From NCBI RefSeq assembly GCF_900199635.1, contig NZ_LT962687.1:977501-1041500 (forward strand): a stretch of DNA of 64,000 bases, in the 5' to 3' direction. The notes beneath the pieces are model-generated. The model saw nothing but the letters and a program-made list of their open reading frames with translations. It made no database searches and was not told the DNA's origin. Below, one piece after another: positions 19,310 through 27,632 of this stretch. The position numbers and the translations under genes are program-made. This DNA is from Anaerotruncus massiliensis (ex Togo et al. 2026) (GTDB lineage Bacteria; Bacillota; Clostridia; Oscillospirales; Ruminococcaceae). Position 1 is the first letter of the stretch; the number at the start of each line of letters is the position of its first letter.

Positions 19310-21163
19310 TTAGTCGAGCTCCGCCACGCCGGTATAGAGCTGGTAGTAGCGGCCGTGCAGGGCGAGCAGGTCGTCGTGGCTGCCGCGCTCGATGATCTCG
19401 CCCTGTTCGAGCACCATGATGGCGTTCGAGTTGCGGACGGTCGAGAGGCGGTGGGCGATGACGAAGGTGGTGCGGCCCTCCATGAGCCGGTCGAGGCCAT
19501 GCTCGATGTGGCGCTCGGTGCGGGTGTCGACCGAGCTGGTCGCCTCGTCGAGGATGAGGATGGGCGCGTCGGCGCAGGCGGCGCGCGCGATGTTGAGCAG
19601 CTGGCGCTGGCCCTGGCTGAGGTTTGCGCCGTCCCCCTCGATCACCGTGTCGTAGCCGTGGGGCAGGCGCATGATGAAGGAGTGCGCCGACGCGAGCCGC
19701 GCGGCCTGTTCGACCTCCTCGTCGGTGGCGTCGGGGCGTCCGTAGCGGATGTTGTCCCGCACGGTCCCGGTGAAGAGGTGGGTGTCCTGAAGCACCATCG
19801 CGAGCGACCGGCGCAGACTGTCCTTCTTGATCTGGCAGATGTCGATGCCGTCGATCGTGATGCGGCCCTCCGCGATGTCGTAGAAGCGGGTGAGCAGGTT
19901 GGTGACGGTCGTCTTGCCCGCGCCGGTGGAGCCGACGAAGGCGATCTTCTGGCCGGGCTTCGCGTAGAGGGAGATGTGGCGGAGCACCGTCTTTTCGGGG
20001 GCGTAGCCGAAGGTCACGTCCTCGAACCGGACGTCCCCGCGCACGGGGACGCGCTCGGCGGGGGCGCCGTCGTCGCGGTAGCGCTGCCAGTAGAAGGCGT
20101 GCCCGTCGCGGACGAGGTCGGCGGCGTGGGCGGGGTCGGGTTCCTCGACCGGCTCGCGCATGACCTCGTAGATGCGTTCCGCGCCCGCGATGGCGGTGAT
20201 GACCGCATTGTACTGGCTGGACGCCTCGTTGATCGGGCGGCTGAACTGGCGGGTGAGCTGGAGGAAGACGACCAGCCCGCCGACGCTGATGAAGCCGAAG
20301 ATCGAGAGGATGCCGCCGATGGCGGCGACGAGCGCGTAGTTGACGGTGGAGATGTTCATCATGACGGGCATCATGAGGCCGGAATAGCTCTGGGCGGTGG
20401 TGGCCGCCTCCTGGAGCTCGCCGTTGAGCTGGTCGAACTCCTCAAGCGCGTCCTGCTCGTGGCAGAAGACCTTGACGACCTTCTGGCCGGTGATGATCTC
20501 CTCCACATAGCCGTTGACGCGGCCGAGGTTGGCCTGCTGGGCGATGAAATATTTGCTGCTTACCTTCATGAGCCTGCCCGCGACGAAGAACATCAGCGGG
20601 GTCATGAGCAGCGTCAGGATGGTGAGCTGGATGCTCTTGGAGAGCATGAGCCCGAGGATGCCCGCGAGGGTGATGACGCTCGAAAAGAGGGAGGTCAGCG
20701 AGTTGGCGAGCGCGTCATTGAGGGTGTCCACGTCGTTGGAGAAGCGGCTCATCATCTCGCCGTGGGTGTGGGTGTCGTAGTAGCGGACCGAGAGGTCCTG
20801 CAGGTGGTCGAAGAGCTCCCGCCGCAGGTCGTTGATCGAACGCTGGGTGACGGTGAGCATCAGGCGGGTTTGCAGGTAGCTCGCGCAAACCGCGACGAGG
20901 TAGATGCACAGAAGGGTGATCACCCCTTGGAAAAGCCCTGTGAACCGCGCCGCGAGCGGGATTTCCGCGACCGGCTCGAGGAAGTTGTCGATGATCGGCT
21001 GGAGCATGGCGGTGCCCGCCAGCGAAGCGCCGATGTTGAGCAGCACCATGACCGCCGCGAGGAAGAGCGCCGATTTGCGGCGGCGCAGGTATCCCCACAC
21101 GAATTTGACCGCCGCGCCGAAATTCTTCGGCTTCTGCTGGACGACGACTTTACGATGAGGCAT
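19310..21163 (-). CDS. ABC exporter half-transporter (canonical ATPase site)
   Basis: 617 residues: six-helix exporter membrane domain (about 30-330) then an ATPase domain with Walker A GSTGAGKTT, signature LSQGQRQ, Walker B LILDEATSSVD with the catalytic Glu and the H-loop IAHRLSTV. An insertion between the membrane and ATPase domains (about 345-375, QRYRDDGAPAERV) is typical of one partner of heterodimeric multidrug exporters. Its ATG overlaps the stop of the preceding ABC gene by one base (TAATG), so the two are translationally coupled. Third gene of a marR-abc-abc operon. Likely exports drugs or other amphipathic compounds. Confidence 0.92.
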   Translation of the reverse strand: MPHRKVVVQQKPKNFGAAVKFVWGYLRRRKSALFLAAVMVLLNIGASLAGTAMLQPIIDNFLEPVAEIPLAARFTGLFQGVITLLCIYLVAVCASYLQTRLMLTVTQRSINDLRRELFDHLQDLSVRYYDTHTHGEMMSRFSNDVDTLNDALANSLTSLFSSVITLAGILGLMLSKSIQLTILTLLMTPLMFFVAGRLMKVSSKYFIAQQANLGRVNGYVEEIITGQKVVKVFCHEQDALEEFDQLNGELQEAATTAQSYSGLMMPVMMNISTVNYALVAAIGGILSIFGFISVGGLVVFLQLTRQFSRPINEASSQYNAVITAIAGAERIYEVMREPVEEPDPAHAADLVRDGHAFYWQRYRDDGAPAERVPVRGDVRFEDVTFGYAPEKTVLRHISLYAKPGQKIAFVGSTGAGKTTVTNLLTRFYDIAEGRITIDGIDICQIKKDSLRRSLAMVLQDTHLFTGTVRDNIRYGRPDATDEEVEQAARLASAHSFIMRLPHGYDTVIEGDGANLSQGQRQLLNIARAACADAPILILDEATSSVDTRTERHIEHGLDRLMEGRTTFVIAHRLSTVRNSNAIMVLEQGEIIERGSHDDLLALHGRYYQLYTGVAELD

Positions 21164-22890
21164 TACGCATCCGCCTCCTTTTCCTGCTGGGAATAGTAGA
21201 TCTCCTGGTATTCCTCGCTGCGCGCGAGCAGCTCGTCGTGGGTGCCCACGTCGGCGATCTCGCCGTCCGAAAGGATGACGATCTGGTCCGCGTCCTTCAC
21301 CGACGAGATGCGCTGGGCGATGATGAATTTGGTGGTGCCGCTCAGCGCGGTGTCGAAGGCGTCGCGGATGCGGCGCTCGGTGGCGGTGTCGACGGCGCTG
21401 GTCGAGTCGTCGAGGATGAGGATGGGCGGCTTTTTGAGCAGGGCGCGCGCGATGCACAGCCGCTGCTTCTGCCCGCCCGAGACGTTGACGCCCCCCTGCT
21501 CGATCCAGGTGTCGTAGCCGTTCGGGAAGCCCATGATGAAATCGTGGGCCTGGGCGGCCTTTGCCGCCGCCTCGACCTCCTCGTCGGAGGCGTGCTCGTC
21601 GCCCCATTTGAGGTTGTCGCGGATCGAGCCCGAGAAGAGGGTGTTCTTCTGGAGCACCATGCCGACCTGGCTGCGCAGCGACTCGACGGTGTATTCCCGC
21701 ACGTCGCGCCCGTCGATCAGCACGCGGCCCTCGGTGGCGTCGTAGAGGCGGGGGATGAGCTGCACGAGGGAGCTCTTGCCCGCGCCGGTGCCGCCGATGA
21801 CGGCGACCGTCTGGCCGGCCTTGACCGAGAGGGTGATGTCCCGCAGGACGTTTTCCCCGTTGGCGGGGTCGTATTTGAAGGAGACGTGCTCGAAGGCGAC
21901 GTCGCCGTGGATCGGGCACTCGCCGGCGCCCTGCTCGTCGGTGAGGTCGACCTCGGTGTTCAGCACCTCCATGACGCGCTTGTAGGAGGCGGAGGCGCGG
22001 GAGAAGAGGACGAACATCATCGAGAGCATCATGAGGGACATGAGGATCTGGAAGATGTAGTTGATGAAGGCGACCATCTCGGCGGCCTGAAGCTCCCCGC
22101 GGATGACCTGCCCGCCGCCGAACCAGATGACCGAGACGGTGGCGAGGTTCATGACGAGCATCATAACCGGCATGTTGAAGATGACGACGTTCATCGCGCG
22201 CAGGGAGGCGCCGGTGAGGGCGTCGTTGGCGGATTTGAACTTCCGCTTCTCATAGTCCTGCTGCACGAACGACTTGACGACGCGCACGTTGGTGAGGTTC
22301 TCCCGCACGCTGCCGTTGAGGGCGTCCATGCGCGCCTGCATCTGGTTGAAGAGGGGCAGGGCCGTCTTGATGATGAAGCCGAGCGCGAGCAGCAGGGTGG
22401 GGATGATGACGACGAGCACGACCGCCAGCCGGGCGTTCATCCGCAGCGCCATGATCATCGCGAAGACGAACATGAGCGGCGCGCGGATCATGAGGCGCAG
22501 GCTCATGATGCCCGCGTTCTGAAGGAGCGTCACGTCGTTGGTGAGACGGGTGGCGAGGGAGGCGGTGGAAAAGTCGTCGATGTTCTTGAAGGAGAAGGTC
22601 TGCACCTTCTCGAAAAGGCCGCGGCGCAGACCGGCTGCAAAGCCGACGCCCGCCCTGGCGGAATGGCGCGCGTTGCCGAAGCCCGCGACGATCGCGAGCA
22701 GCGCGAAGAGGATCATCAGCGCGCCGACGCCGAGGATGAAGGGGATGTTGCCCGTCTGGATGCCCCGGCCGACGATGTCGGACATGAGCGTCGGCTGGAC
22801 GACCTCGCAGACGACGTCGAGCAGCATGAACGCGACGGCGATCATGACCGACTTTTTATAGGGCGCAAGGTAAGAGATCAGTTTGCGCAA
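21163..22890 (-). CDS. ABC exporter half-transporter (degenerate ATPase site)
   Basis: 575 residues with the same exporter architecture: helices from LAPYKKSVMIAVAFML onwards, Walker A GGTGAGKSS, signature VSGGQKQR, and Walker B ILILDDSTSAVD in which the catalytic Glu is replaced by Asp. This asymmetry (one Glu site, one Asp site) is the mark of heterodimeric exporters such as BmrCD/LmrCD and TM287/288, so this and the next gene form one pump. Start is TTG at 22890, with GGAGGAA six bases upstream, overlapping the end of marR by 13 bases. Confidence 0.92.
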   Translation of the reverse strand: MRKLISYLAPYKKSVMIAVAFMLLDVVCEVVQPTLMSDIVGRGIQTGNIPFILGVGALMILFALLAIVAGFGNARHSARAGVGFAAGLRRGLFEKVQTFSFKNIDDFSTASLATRLTNDVTLLQNAGIMSLRLMIRAPLMFVFAMIMALRMNARLAVVLVVIIPTLLLALGFIIKTALPLFNQMQARMDALNGSVRENLTNVRVVKSFVQQDYEKRKFKSANDALTGASLRAMNVVIFNMPVMMLVMNLATVSVIWFGGGQVIRGELQAAEMVAFINYIFQILMSLMMLSMMFVLFSRASASYKRVMEVLNTEVDLTDEQGAGECPIHGDVAFEHVSFKYDPANGENVLRDITLSVKAGQTVAVIGGTGAGKSSLVQLIPRLYDATEGRVLIDGRDVREYTVESLRSQVGMVLQKNTLFSGSIRDNLKWGDEHASDEEVEAAAKAAQAHDFIMGFPNGYDTWIEQGGVNVSGGQKQRLCIARALLKKPPILILDDSTSAVDTATERRIRDAFDTALSGTTKFIIAQRISSVKDADQIVILSDGEIADVGTHDELLARSEEYQEIYYSQQEKEADA

Positions 22891-23345
22891 GTGGGTTCCT
22901 CCTGTCCGTAGAGCTCCTGTTTGAGCCTGATCAGATTTTGCTGCATCCGCTGGTAAAAATGCACGATCTGGGAAAATTCCTCGGGGGTGAAGTCCCGGTA
23001 CATCTGCTGGTTGACCCTGCGGATGGCGTGGTCCGCGCTCGCCGCGGCCCTGCGGCCCCTTTCGGTGAGTTCGATGCGGTTGGAACGCAGGTCGCCCGGG
23101 TCGGGCACCCGCTTGACGAATCCGGATTTTTCCATCCGCTTGAGGGAGACGGCGATGGTGGCTGGGCTGATGTGCAGTGCCTTGGCCAGGTCGGCCTGGT
23201 TGCACGCGCCCATCCTGCCGAGCGTGAAGAGCAGCGGCGGCTGTCCGGGATAGACGCCCCGGTCGCTCATCAGCCGGTTCATGCACTGCTTGTGCAGGGA
23301 GACAAGCTCCCAGTCGATGTGGATAACCTGATCGATTTCATCCAT
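22878..23345 (-). CDS. MarR-family repressor of the ABC exporter operon
   Basis: 155 residues, winged helix-turn-helix core about 40-115: CNQADLAKALHISPATIAVSLKRME forms the DNA-reading helices and DPGDLRSNRIELTERG the wing, with dimer helices at both ends. It is first in the operon and its stop lies 13 bases inside the ABC gene, so it is co-translated with the pump. A 33-bp palindrome covers its transcription start, implying autorepression relieved by an exported compound (inference from family behaviour). Confidence 0.9.
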   Translation of the reverse strand: MDEIDQVIHIDWELVSLHKQCMNRLMSDRGVYPGQPPLLFTLGRMGACNQADLAKALHISPATIAVSLKRMEKSGFVKRVPDPGDLRSNRIELTERGRRAAASADHAIRRVNQQMYRDFTPEEFSQIVHFYQRMQQNLIRLKQELYGQEEPTCAN

Positions 23346-23385
23346 TGGAATCTGCTCCTGTCATGTTGCAAACACAGCAAAAAAA

Positions 23386-23447
23386 TAGTTAGACAGCTAA
23401 TCGTTAGCCGTCTAACTAATTTTATGCAGTGCCTACGGGAAAGTCAA
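23386..23447 (-). promoter_or_regulatory. Promoter and palindromic operator of the marR-ABC operon
   Basis: On the minus strand TTGACT (23442-23447) and TAAAAT (23419-23424) are spaced by 17. Directly after the -10, at 23386-23418, two 15-base arms (TAGTTAGACAGCTAA and its near-perfect complement, one mismatch) flank TCG. This is a convincing MarR-type operator over the transcription start. Confidence 0.88.
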
Positions 23448-23513
23448 TAGATTTTGCCAGAGTTAACAATTTGTTCAGGATTCATCTGAGCAATCTATAC
23501 AAACCCTTCCCGC

Positions 23514-25370
23514 TCAATCTTCGATGAGGGTGGAGGAGGATTCGTCCTTCACCTGATTCGGCGTCCCCGCGCCGGGCTGCGGCGCGGACCCCTCCGCCTC
23601 TTCAAAGGAGAAGGCGGGAGGCTCCACCGGCTCCCCGTTCAGGCGGACCTCAAAGTGCAGGCAGGGGCCCGCGGCGTTGCCGGTCGAGCCGGCCGAGGCG
23701 ATCCGCTGGCCGGCCGCGACGGCGTCCCCGACCGCGACGGCGAGCTCCTTGCAGTGGGCGTAGAGGGTTTGGAAGCCGTCCCCGTGGTCGAGGACGACCC
23801 GGTAGCCGTATACGCCCTCCCAGCCGGCTTCGGAGACGGTCCCGTCCGCCGCTGCAAAGACGGCCTCGCCCGGCTCCGCCCGGTAGTCGACGCCCTTGTG
23901 TCCGAGGCCCTTGTCGAAGGGCGCGGCCACCGTCAGCCCGACAAGCGGCGGCGTGAGCCGCGGGGCCACGATGATCGAGGTCGGACCGTCCGCGCCGCCG
24001 ATGACGGCGGGCGCGGAGGCGGCTTCGCCCGCGTCCCACGAGAGGCTCCCGTCAGCGAGTTCCTCGCCCGCACCGTCCAGCAGCGCGAACTCCACGTCAT
24101 AGGAGAGCAGCTCCCCGCCGATCGGCGCGGTATAGGTCCCGCCGGGCCGCCAGTCGTTGGCGGCGGACTCCGCCTCAAACCAGTGGACGCTCATGGCGCC
24201 GTCCCCCATCGCGGCCCGCCCTGCGGGGTGGATGGACCACGCCCAGCCGTCCGGTAGCTCGTCCGGGATGGCGATGCGCAGCTCGCCCGACTCAAAATCA
24301 AAGACGACGCCGCCAGCGAGCTCCTTCGCCAGCCGCTCGGGGGAGGGGGCCAGCAGGCGGGAGCTTTCGGAGGGGGAAGCGGCTTCGGCGGGCGCGATCA
24401 GAAAGGTGGAGATCGACATCCCCACGAACCCGAGCAGCGCGGCGGAACAGACGGCCGCCGCGAGCAGGACCCGGGTCGATTTCTTGCAGTTCATCATGAG
24501 GGTGAGCCTCCTTTTGACATCCTCTTTGTGCAGGCTGAAGGGGGTGGAGAGAGGCGGGGCGGCGCGCACGGTCCCCATCGCGCCGAGGATCGCCCGGCCG
24601 TAGCCGCGCCGTTCGTCCGCGTCCATCGGCCGCGCGAGGCGTTCGTCGCAGGCGGGCTCGCAGAGCGCGTTGATCCGGTGCAGAGCGAGCCATGCGAACG
24701 GATTGAACCAGTGGACGACGCAGGCCGCCAGCCCCGCGAGCTTATAGAAGAGGTCCCCGCTCTTCAGATGGGTCAGTTCATGCAGCAGGATAAAGCGCAG
24801 CGCGTCCGGGTCTGCGGGCGCGTCGGGGAGCAGGACGCGGGGCCGCAGGAGCCCCACGAGCATCGGCGTGCCGGCGAGGGGGCACCGCTCCAGACGGACG
24901 GCGCGGCGGACGCGAAGCTCCTCCTTGCACGCGGCGAAGAGAGCGAGTGTCTCACGGTCCGCGACGGGGCGGCTCGTCCGCCGCAGGGCGCGGTGGAACC
25001 GGAGGGCCGCCCACGCGCGCTGCAAAAGCAGCGCGGCCGCGCCGCACGCCCACGCGAGCGCGGCCAGTTCCCGCCAGGAAAGCGGCGCGGATGCCGCCGC
25101 GGTTTCCGCGGCGGCCGTGGGCGGCCCCGCCGCGAAGCGCACCGCGGCAGCGGCGGGGGAGATCGCCTCCGATACGCCGGAGAGGGCGCCGGCGGGGAAG
25201 GGCAGCGTGACGGGCAGGAAGAAGAGCGCGAGCGCGACCAGCCAGATGTAGTAGCGCCACCGGGAGCCGAACTGCCGGCGGGTGAGGAAGGAGACGGCCA
25301 GGATGAGCGCCGAAACCGCCGCGCCGGTCAGCGAAAGGGGAAGGACGCGGGAAAAAAAGAACGCCGTCAT
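23514..25370 (-). CDS. BlaR1-type M56 membrane protease fused to an M23 (LytM) peptidase domain
   Basis: 618 residues. N-terminal helices (10-30, 40-60, 105-122) and the M56 zinc motif HELTH (197-201) with downstream ECxxCDE-like segment (EPACDER) match BlaR1/MecR1 antirepressors; a further helix lies at 303-325. Instead of a penicillin-binding sensor the outer part ends in an M23 endopeptidase domain with His491-x3-Asp495, His539 and His572 (LHFEVRLNG), all four zinc/catalytic positions present. Between them (456-469) stands IGGADGPTSI, a motif known from Na+-pumping decarboxylase beta subunits. Starts inside the stop of blaI (ATGA). Likely senses cell-wall damage and triggers BlaI cleavage; whether M23 cuts peptidoglycan or only binds it is open. 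Confidence 0.88.
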   Translation of the reverse strand: MTAFFFSRVLPLSLTGAAVSALILAVSFLTRRQFGSRWRYYIWLVALALFFLPVTLPFPAGALSGVSEAISPAAAAVRFAAGPPTAAAETAAASAPLSWRELAALAWACGAAALLLQRAWAALRFHRALRRTSRPVADRETLALFAACKEELRVRRAVRLERCPLAGTPMLVGLLRPRVLLPDAPADPDALRFILLHELTHLKSGDLFYKLAGLAACVVHWFNPFAWLALHRINALCEPACDERLARPMDADERRGYGRAILGAMGTVRAAPPLSTPFSLHKEDVKRRLTLMMNCKKSTRVLLAAAVCSAALLGFVGMSISTFLIAPAEAASPSESSRLLAPSPERLAKELAGGVVFDFESGELRIAIPDELPDGWAWSIHPAGRAAMGDGAMSVHWFEAESAANDWRPGGTYTAPIGGELLSYDVEFALLDGAGEELADGSLSWDAGEAASAPAVIGGADGPTSIIVAPRLTPPLVGLTVAAPFDKGLGHKGVDYRAEPGEAVFAAADGTVSEAGWEGVYGYRVVLDHGDGFQTLYAHCKELAVAVGDAVAAGQRIASAGSTGNAAGPCLHFEVRLNGEPVEPPAFSFEEAEGSAPQPGAGTPNQVKDESSSTLIED

Positions 25371-25738
25371 TTCGCCCCCTCCCCGTCAAGCCAGCGGCGC
25401 AGCTCCTCGATCTCCGCGCCGGAGAGGGAGCCGGGGCTGCCGAGCGCGGCAAAGAAGCTCTGCACACTGCCGCCGTGCACCTCCCGCAGGAAGTCGCGCG
25501 TCTCCCCGGCGCGGTAGTCGGCCTCGCTCACCGCCACGCGGTAGAGGTTCTGGCCGCCGTGTTTTTCGCAGGTGAGCATCCCCTTGTCGACAAGGCGGGT
25601 CAGGAAGGTGGAGACGGTCTGGATTTTCCAGCCGCGGCGTTCGGAGAACGCCTCCACCAGCCCGCCCGCCGTAACGGGGCCGCTGCGCGACCAAATCTCC
25701 TGCATGATCGTGAATTCGGAATCGGAAAGCCTGTTCAT
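25367..25738 (-). CDS. blaI: BlaI/MecI/CopY-family repressor
   Basis: 123 residues: N-terminal winged helix (LSDSEFTIMQEIWSRSGPVT, then WKIQTVSTFLTRLVDKGML) and C-terminal dimer helices holding the region normally cut by the M56 partner. Start chosen at MNRLSD behind a G-rich site; the upstream in-frame extension runs across the operator. Overlaps the M56-M23 gene by four bases. Two matching TACTACA/TGTAGTA palindromes cover its promoter, so the pair is autoregulated. Confidence 0.92.
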   Translation of the reverse strand: MNRLSDSEFTIMQEIWSRSGPVTAGGLVEAFSERRGWKIQTVSTFLTRLVDKGMLTCEKHGGQNLYRVAVSEADYRAGETRDFLREVHGGSVQSFFAALGSPGSLSGAEIEELRRWLDGEGAK

Positions 25739-25757
25739 ACGGTCACCCCCGGATTGG

Positions 25758-25809
25758 TTACTACAGCTTGTAGTAACCAAATCATACTACAAGCTGTAGT
25801 AGATGTCAA
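25758..25809 (-). promoter_or_regulatory. Promoter with two BlaI operators
   Basis: On the minus strand TTGACA (25804-25809) and TATGAT (25781-25786) are spaced by 17. One palindrome (TACTACAAGCTGTAGTA, 25785-25801) fills the spacer and a second (TTACTACAGCTTGTAGTAA, 25758-25776) follows the -10. The TACA-TGTA half-sites agree with the known BlaI/MecI operator. Upstream genes on the other strand start 78 bases away. Confidence 0.93.
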
Positions 25810-25886
25810 CCCGGTACTGGAAATTTCCGGCGGGATATGCTACAATCTACTGGAATCATATCCTGATACGGAAAGTTGGAACGTCC

Positions 25887-27632
25887 ATGCCGCTTGATCC
25901 GTCCCGGCCGCTGCTCTTTGACGGCGCGTTCGGCACCTATTATTATTCCCTCACGGGGGATGAAGCCCCCTGCGAGCTTGCCAACCTCACTTCGCCCGAC
26001 ACCGTCCTGCGCATCCATCGGGAGTATCTCGCGGCGGGGGCGCGCGCGGTCAAAACGAATACCTTTGCCGCAAACCCCGTTTCCCTTCCCGACCCGGAGC
26101 AGCTCTCCCGGGTGATCGCGGCGGGCTGGTCGCTCGCGGAACAGGCGGCCAAAGAAACCGGCGCGCGCGTCTTCGCGGATATCGGCGGAAACAACGCGGA
26201 AACCGCCCCCGGGGACTATCTGGCGGTCGCGGAACGGTTCCTGGAGCTCGGCGCGCGGGAATTCCTCTTTGAGACGCTCGCCTCCTTCGACGAGGTCCTG
26301 CCCGCGCTCGGGCTGATCCGGGAGCGGGTCCCCGGCGCCGCGGTGTACGTCTCCTTCGCGGTGTCCCAGGACGGCTATTCGCGCCGCGGCCACTACTGCC
26401 GCGTCCTGCTGGAGGCCGCGGAAAACTGCCCGCTGGTCGACGCCGCCGGTTTTAACTGCGCCTGCGGCCCGAGCCACATGGCGAACCTCCTGCGCAATCT
26501 CGGCCCGCGCCGAAAGCCGCTGATCGCGATGCCGAATTCCGGCTATCCCTCGTCGATCAACGGGCGCGTCCTGTTTGAGGATAACGCCGGGTACTTCGCG
26601 CAGAAGCTGGCCGCGCTCTATGAGGCGGGCGCGGAGATCCTGGGCGGCTGCTGCGGCACGACGCCGCGGCACATCGCGCTGGCCGCGGAGGCGCTGGCCG
26701 CCGCGTCCCGTCCCGCGGGGACGGGACTGCCGGGGCCTTTGGTCCCCGGCCCGGGCGCTGCCGCGCCCGGCGGCGGCCGCCCCGGCGCGCGCCGCAAGAC
26801 GATCGCGGTGGAGCTCGACCCGCCCTTCGACTATGACTGCTCCTTCATCCTCTCGGCCTCGGCCGAGCTCAGGCGCGGCGGCGTGGATTTCATCACGGTG
26901 ACCGATTCGCCCCTCTCGCGCACGCGGGCGGACAGCCTGATGACGGCGGCCAAGATCAGGCGGGAGGCGGGGATCGAGGTGCTGCCGCACATCTCCTGCC
27001 GCGACAAGAACCACATCGCCCTGCGCGCGGGGCTGCTGGGCGCGGCGTTCGAGGGGATCTCGCATGTGCTTGTGGTGACGGGCGACCCGCCGACGCAGAC
27101 CGAGACGCGCGGCAGGGACGGGGTGTTCCATCTGAGCTCCTTCGATCTCATCTCCTACATCCACAGCATGAATTCCGAGGTGTTTTCAAAGGCGCCCTTT
27201 GTGATCGGCGGGGCGCTCAATGTGAACGCGGTCAATTTCCCGCGGGAGCTGGAACGCGCGAAGAAAAAGCTGTCGCTCGGCGCGTCGGCGCTCTTTACCC
27301 AGCCGATCTTCAGCGACGCGGCGGTGGAGAACTTTCTGACCGCGCGCAGGGAGCTGGACTGCCGGCTTTTTGCGGGGATCCTGCCGGTTGCGGGATATAA
27401 AAACGCCCTCTTCCTCATCAACGAGGTGTCGGGCATCGAGATTCCGCCCCGGGTGGTGGAGGCGCTCCGGGACAAGACGCCGGAGGAGGCCGCGAAAATT
27501 TCCATCGCCTACAGCGCGGGCATTGCCCGGCGGGTATACGACGCGGCGGACGGGTTTTACATCATGACCCCGCTGCGCAAAATTGCGATCGTGCAGGGGC
27601 TGATCGAAGAAATCAGGAGGGAAGAAACATGA
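25887..27632 (+). CDS. Bifunctional homocysteine S-methyltransferase / methylenetetrahydrofolate reductase (YitJ-like)
   Basis: 581 residues. Domain 1 (about 1-280) is a homocysteine methyltransferase barrel: LLFDGAFGT start, zinc cysteines in FNCACG and GGCCGTTP. A low-complexity Gly/Pro/Ala linker (about 285-310) leads to an MTHFR barrel (about 313-581) with AVELDPPFD, HISCRDKN, VTGDPP and ALFTQPIF. The order matches B. subtilis YitJ. It would reduce methylene-THF and use methyl groups for methionine. ATG at 25887 is chosen by family alignment; the ribosome-binding site is weak. Ends with a four-base overlap (ATGA) into the pterin-domain gene. No S-box riboswitch seen. Confidence 0.92.
   Translation: MPLDPSRPLLFDGAFGTYYYSLTGDEAPCELANLTSPDTVLRIHREYLAAGARAVKTNTFAANPVSLPDPEQLSRVIAAGWSLAEQAAKETGARVFADIGGNNAETAPGDYLAVAERFLELGAREFLFETLASFDEVLPALGLIRERVPGAAVYVSFAVSQDGYSRRGHYCRVLLEAAENCPLVDAAGFNCACGPSHMANLLRNLGPRRKPLIAMPNSGYPSSINGRVLFEDNAGYFAQKLAALYEAGAEILGGCCGTTPRHIALAAEALAAASRPAGTGLPGPLVPGPGAAAPGGGRPGARRKTIAVELDPPFDYDCSFILSASAELRRGGVDFITVTDSPLSRTRADSLMTAAKIRREAGIEVLPHISCRDKNHIALRAGLLGAAFEGISHVLVVTGDPPTQTETRGRDGVFHLSSFDLISYIHSMNSEVFSKAPFVIGGALNVNAVNFPRELERAKKKLSLGASALFTQPIFSDAAVENFLTARRELDCRLFAGILPVAGYKNALFLINEVSGIEIPPRVVEALRDKTPEEAAKISIAYSAGIARRVYDAADGFYIMTPLRKIAIVQGLIEEIRREET

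Noticed and set aside
25803..25886. Upstream in-frame start of the YitJ-like gene
   Set aside because: The extension crosses the likely promoter region of this gene and has no counterpart in homologs, which begin near LLFDGAFGT.
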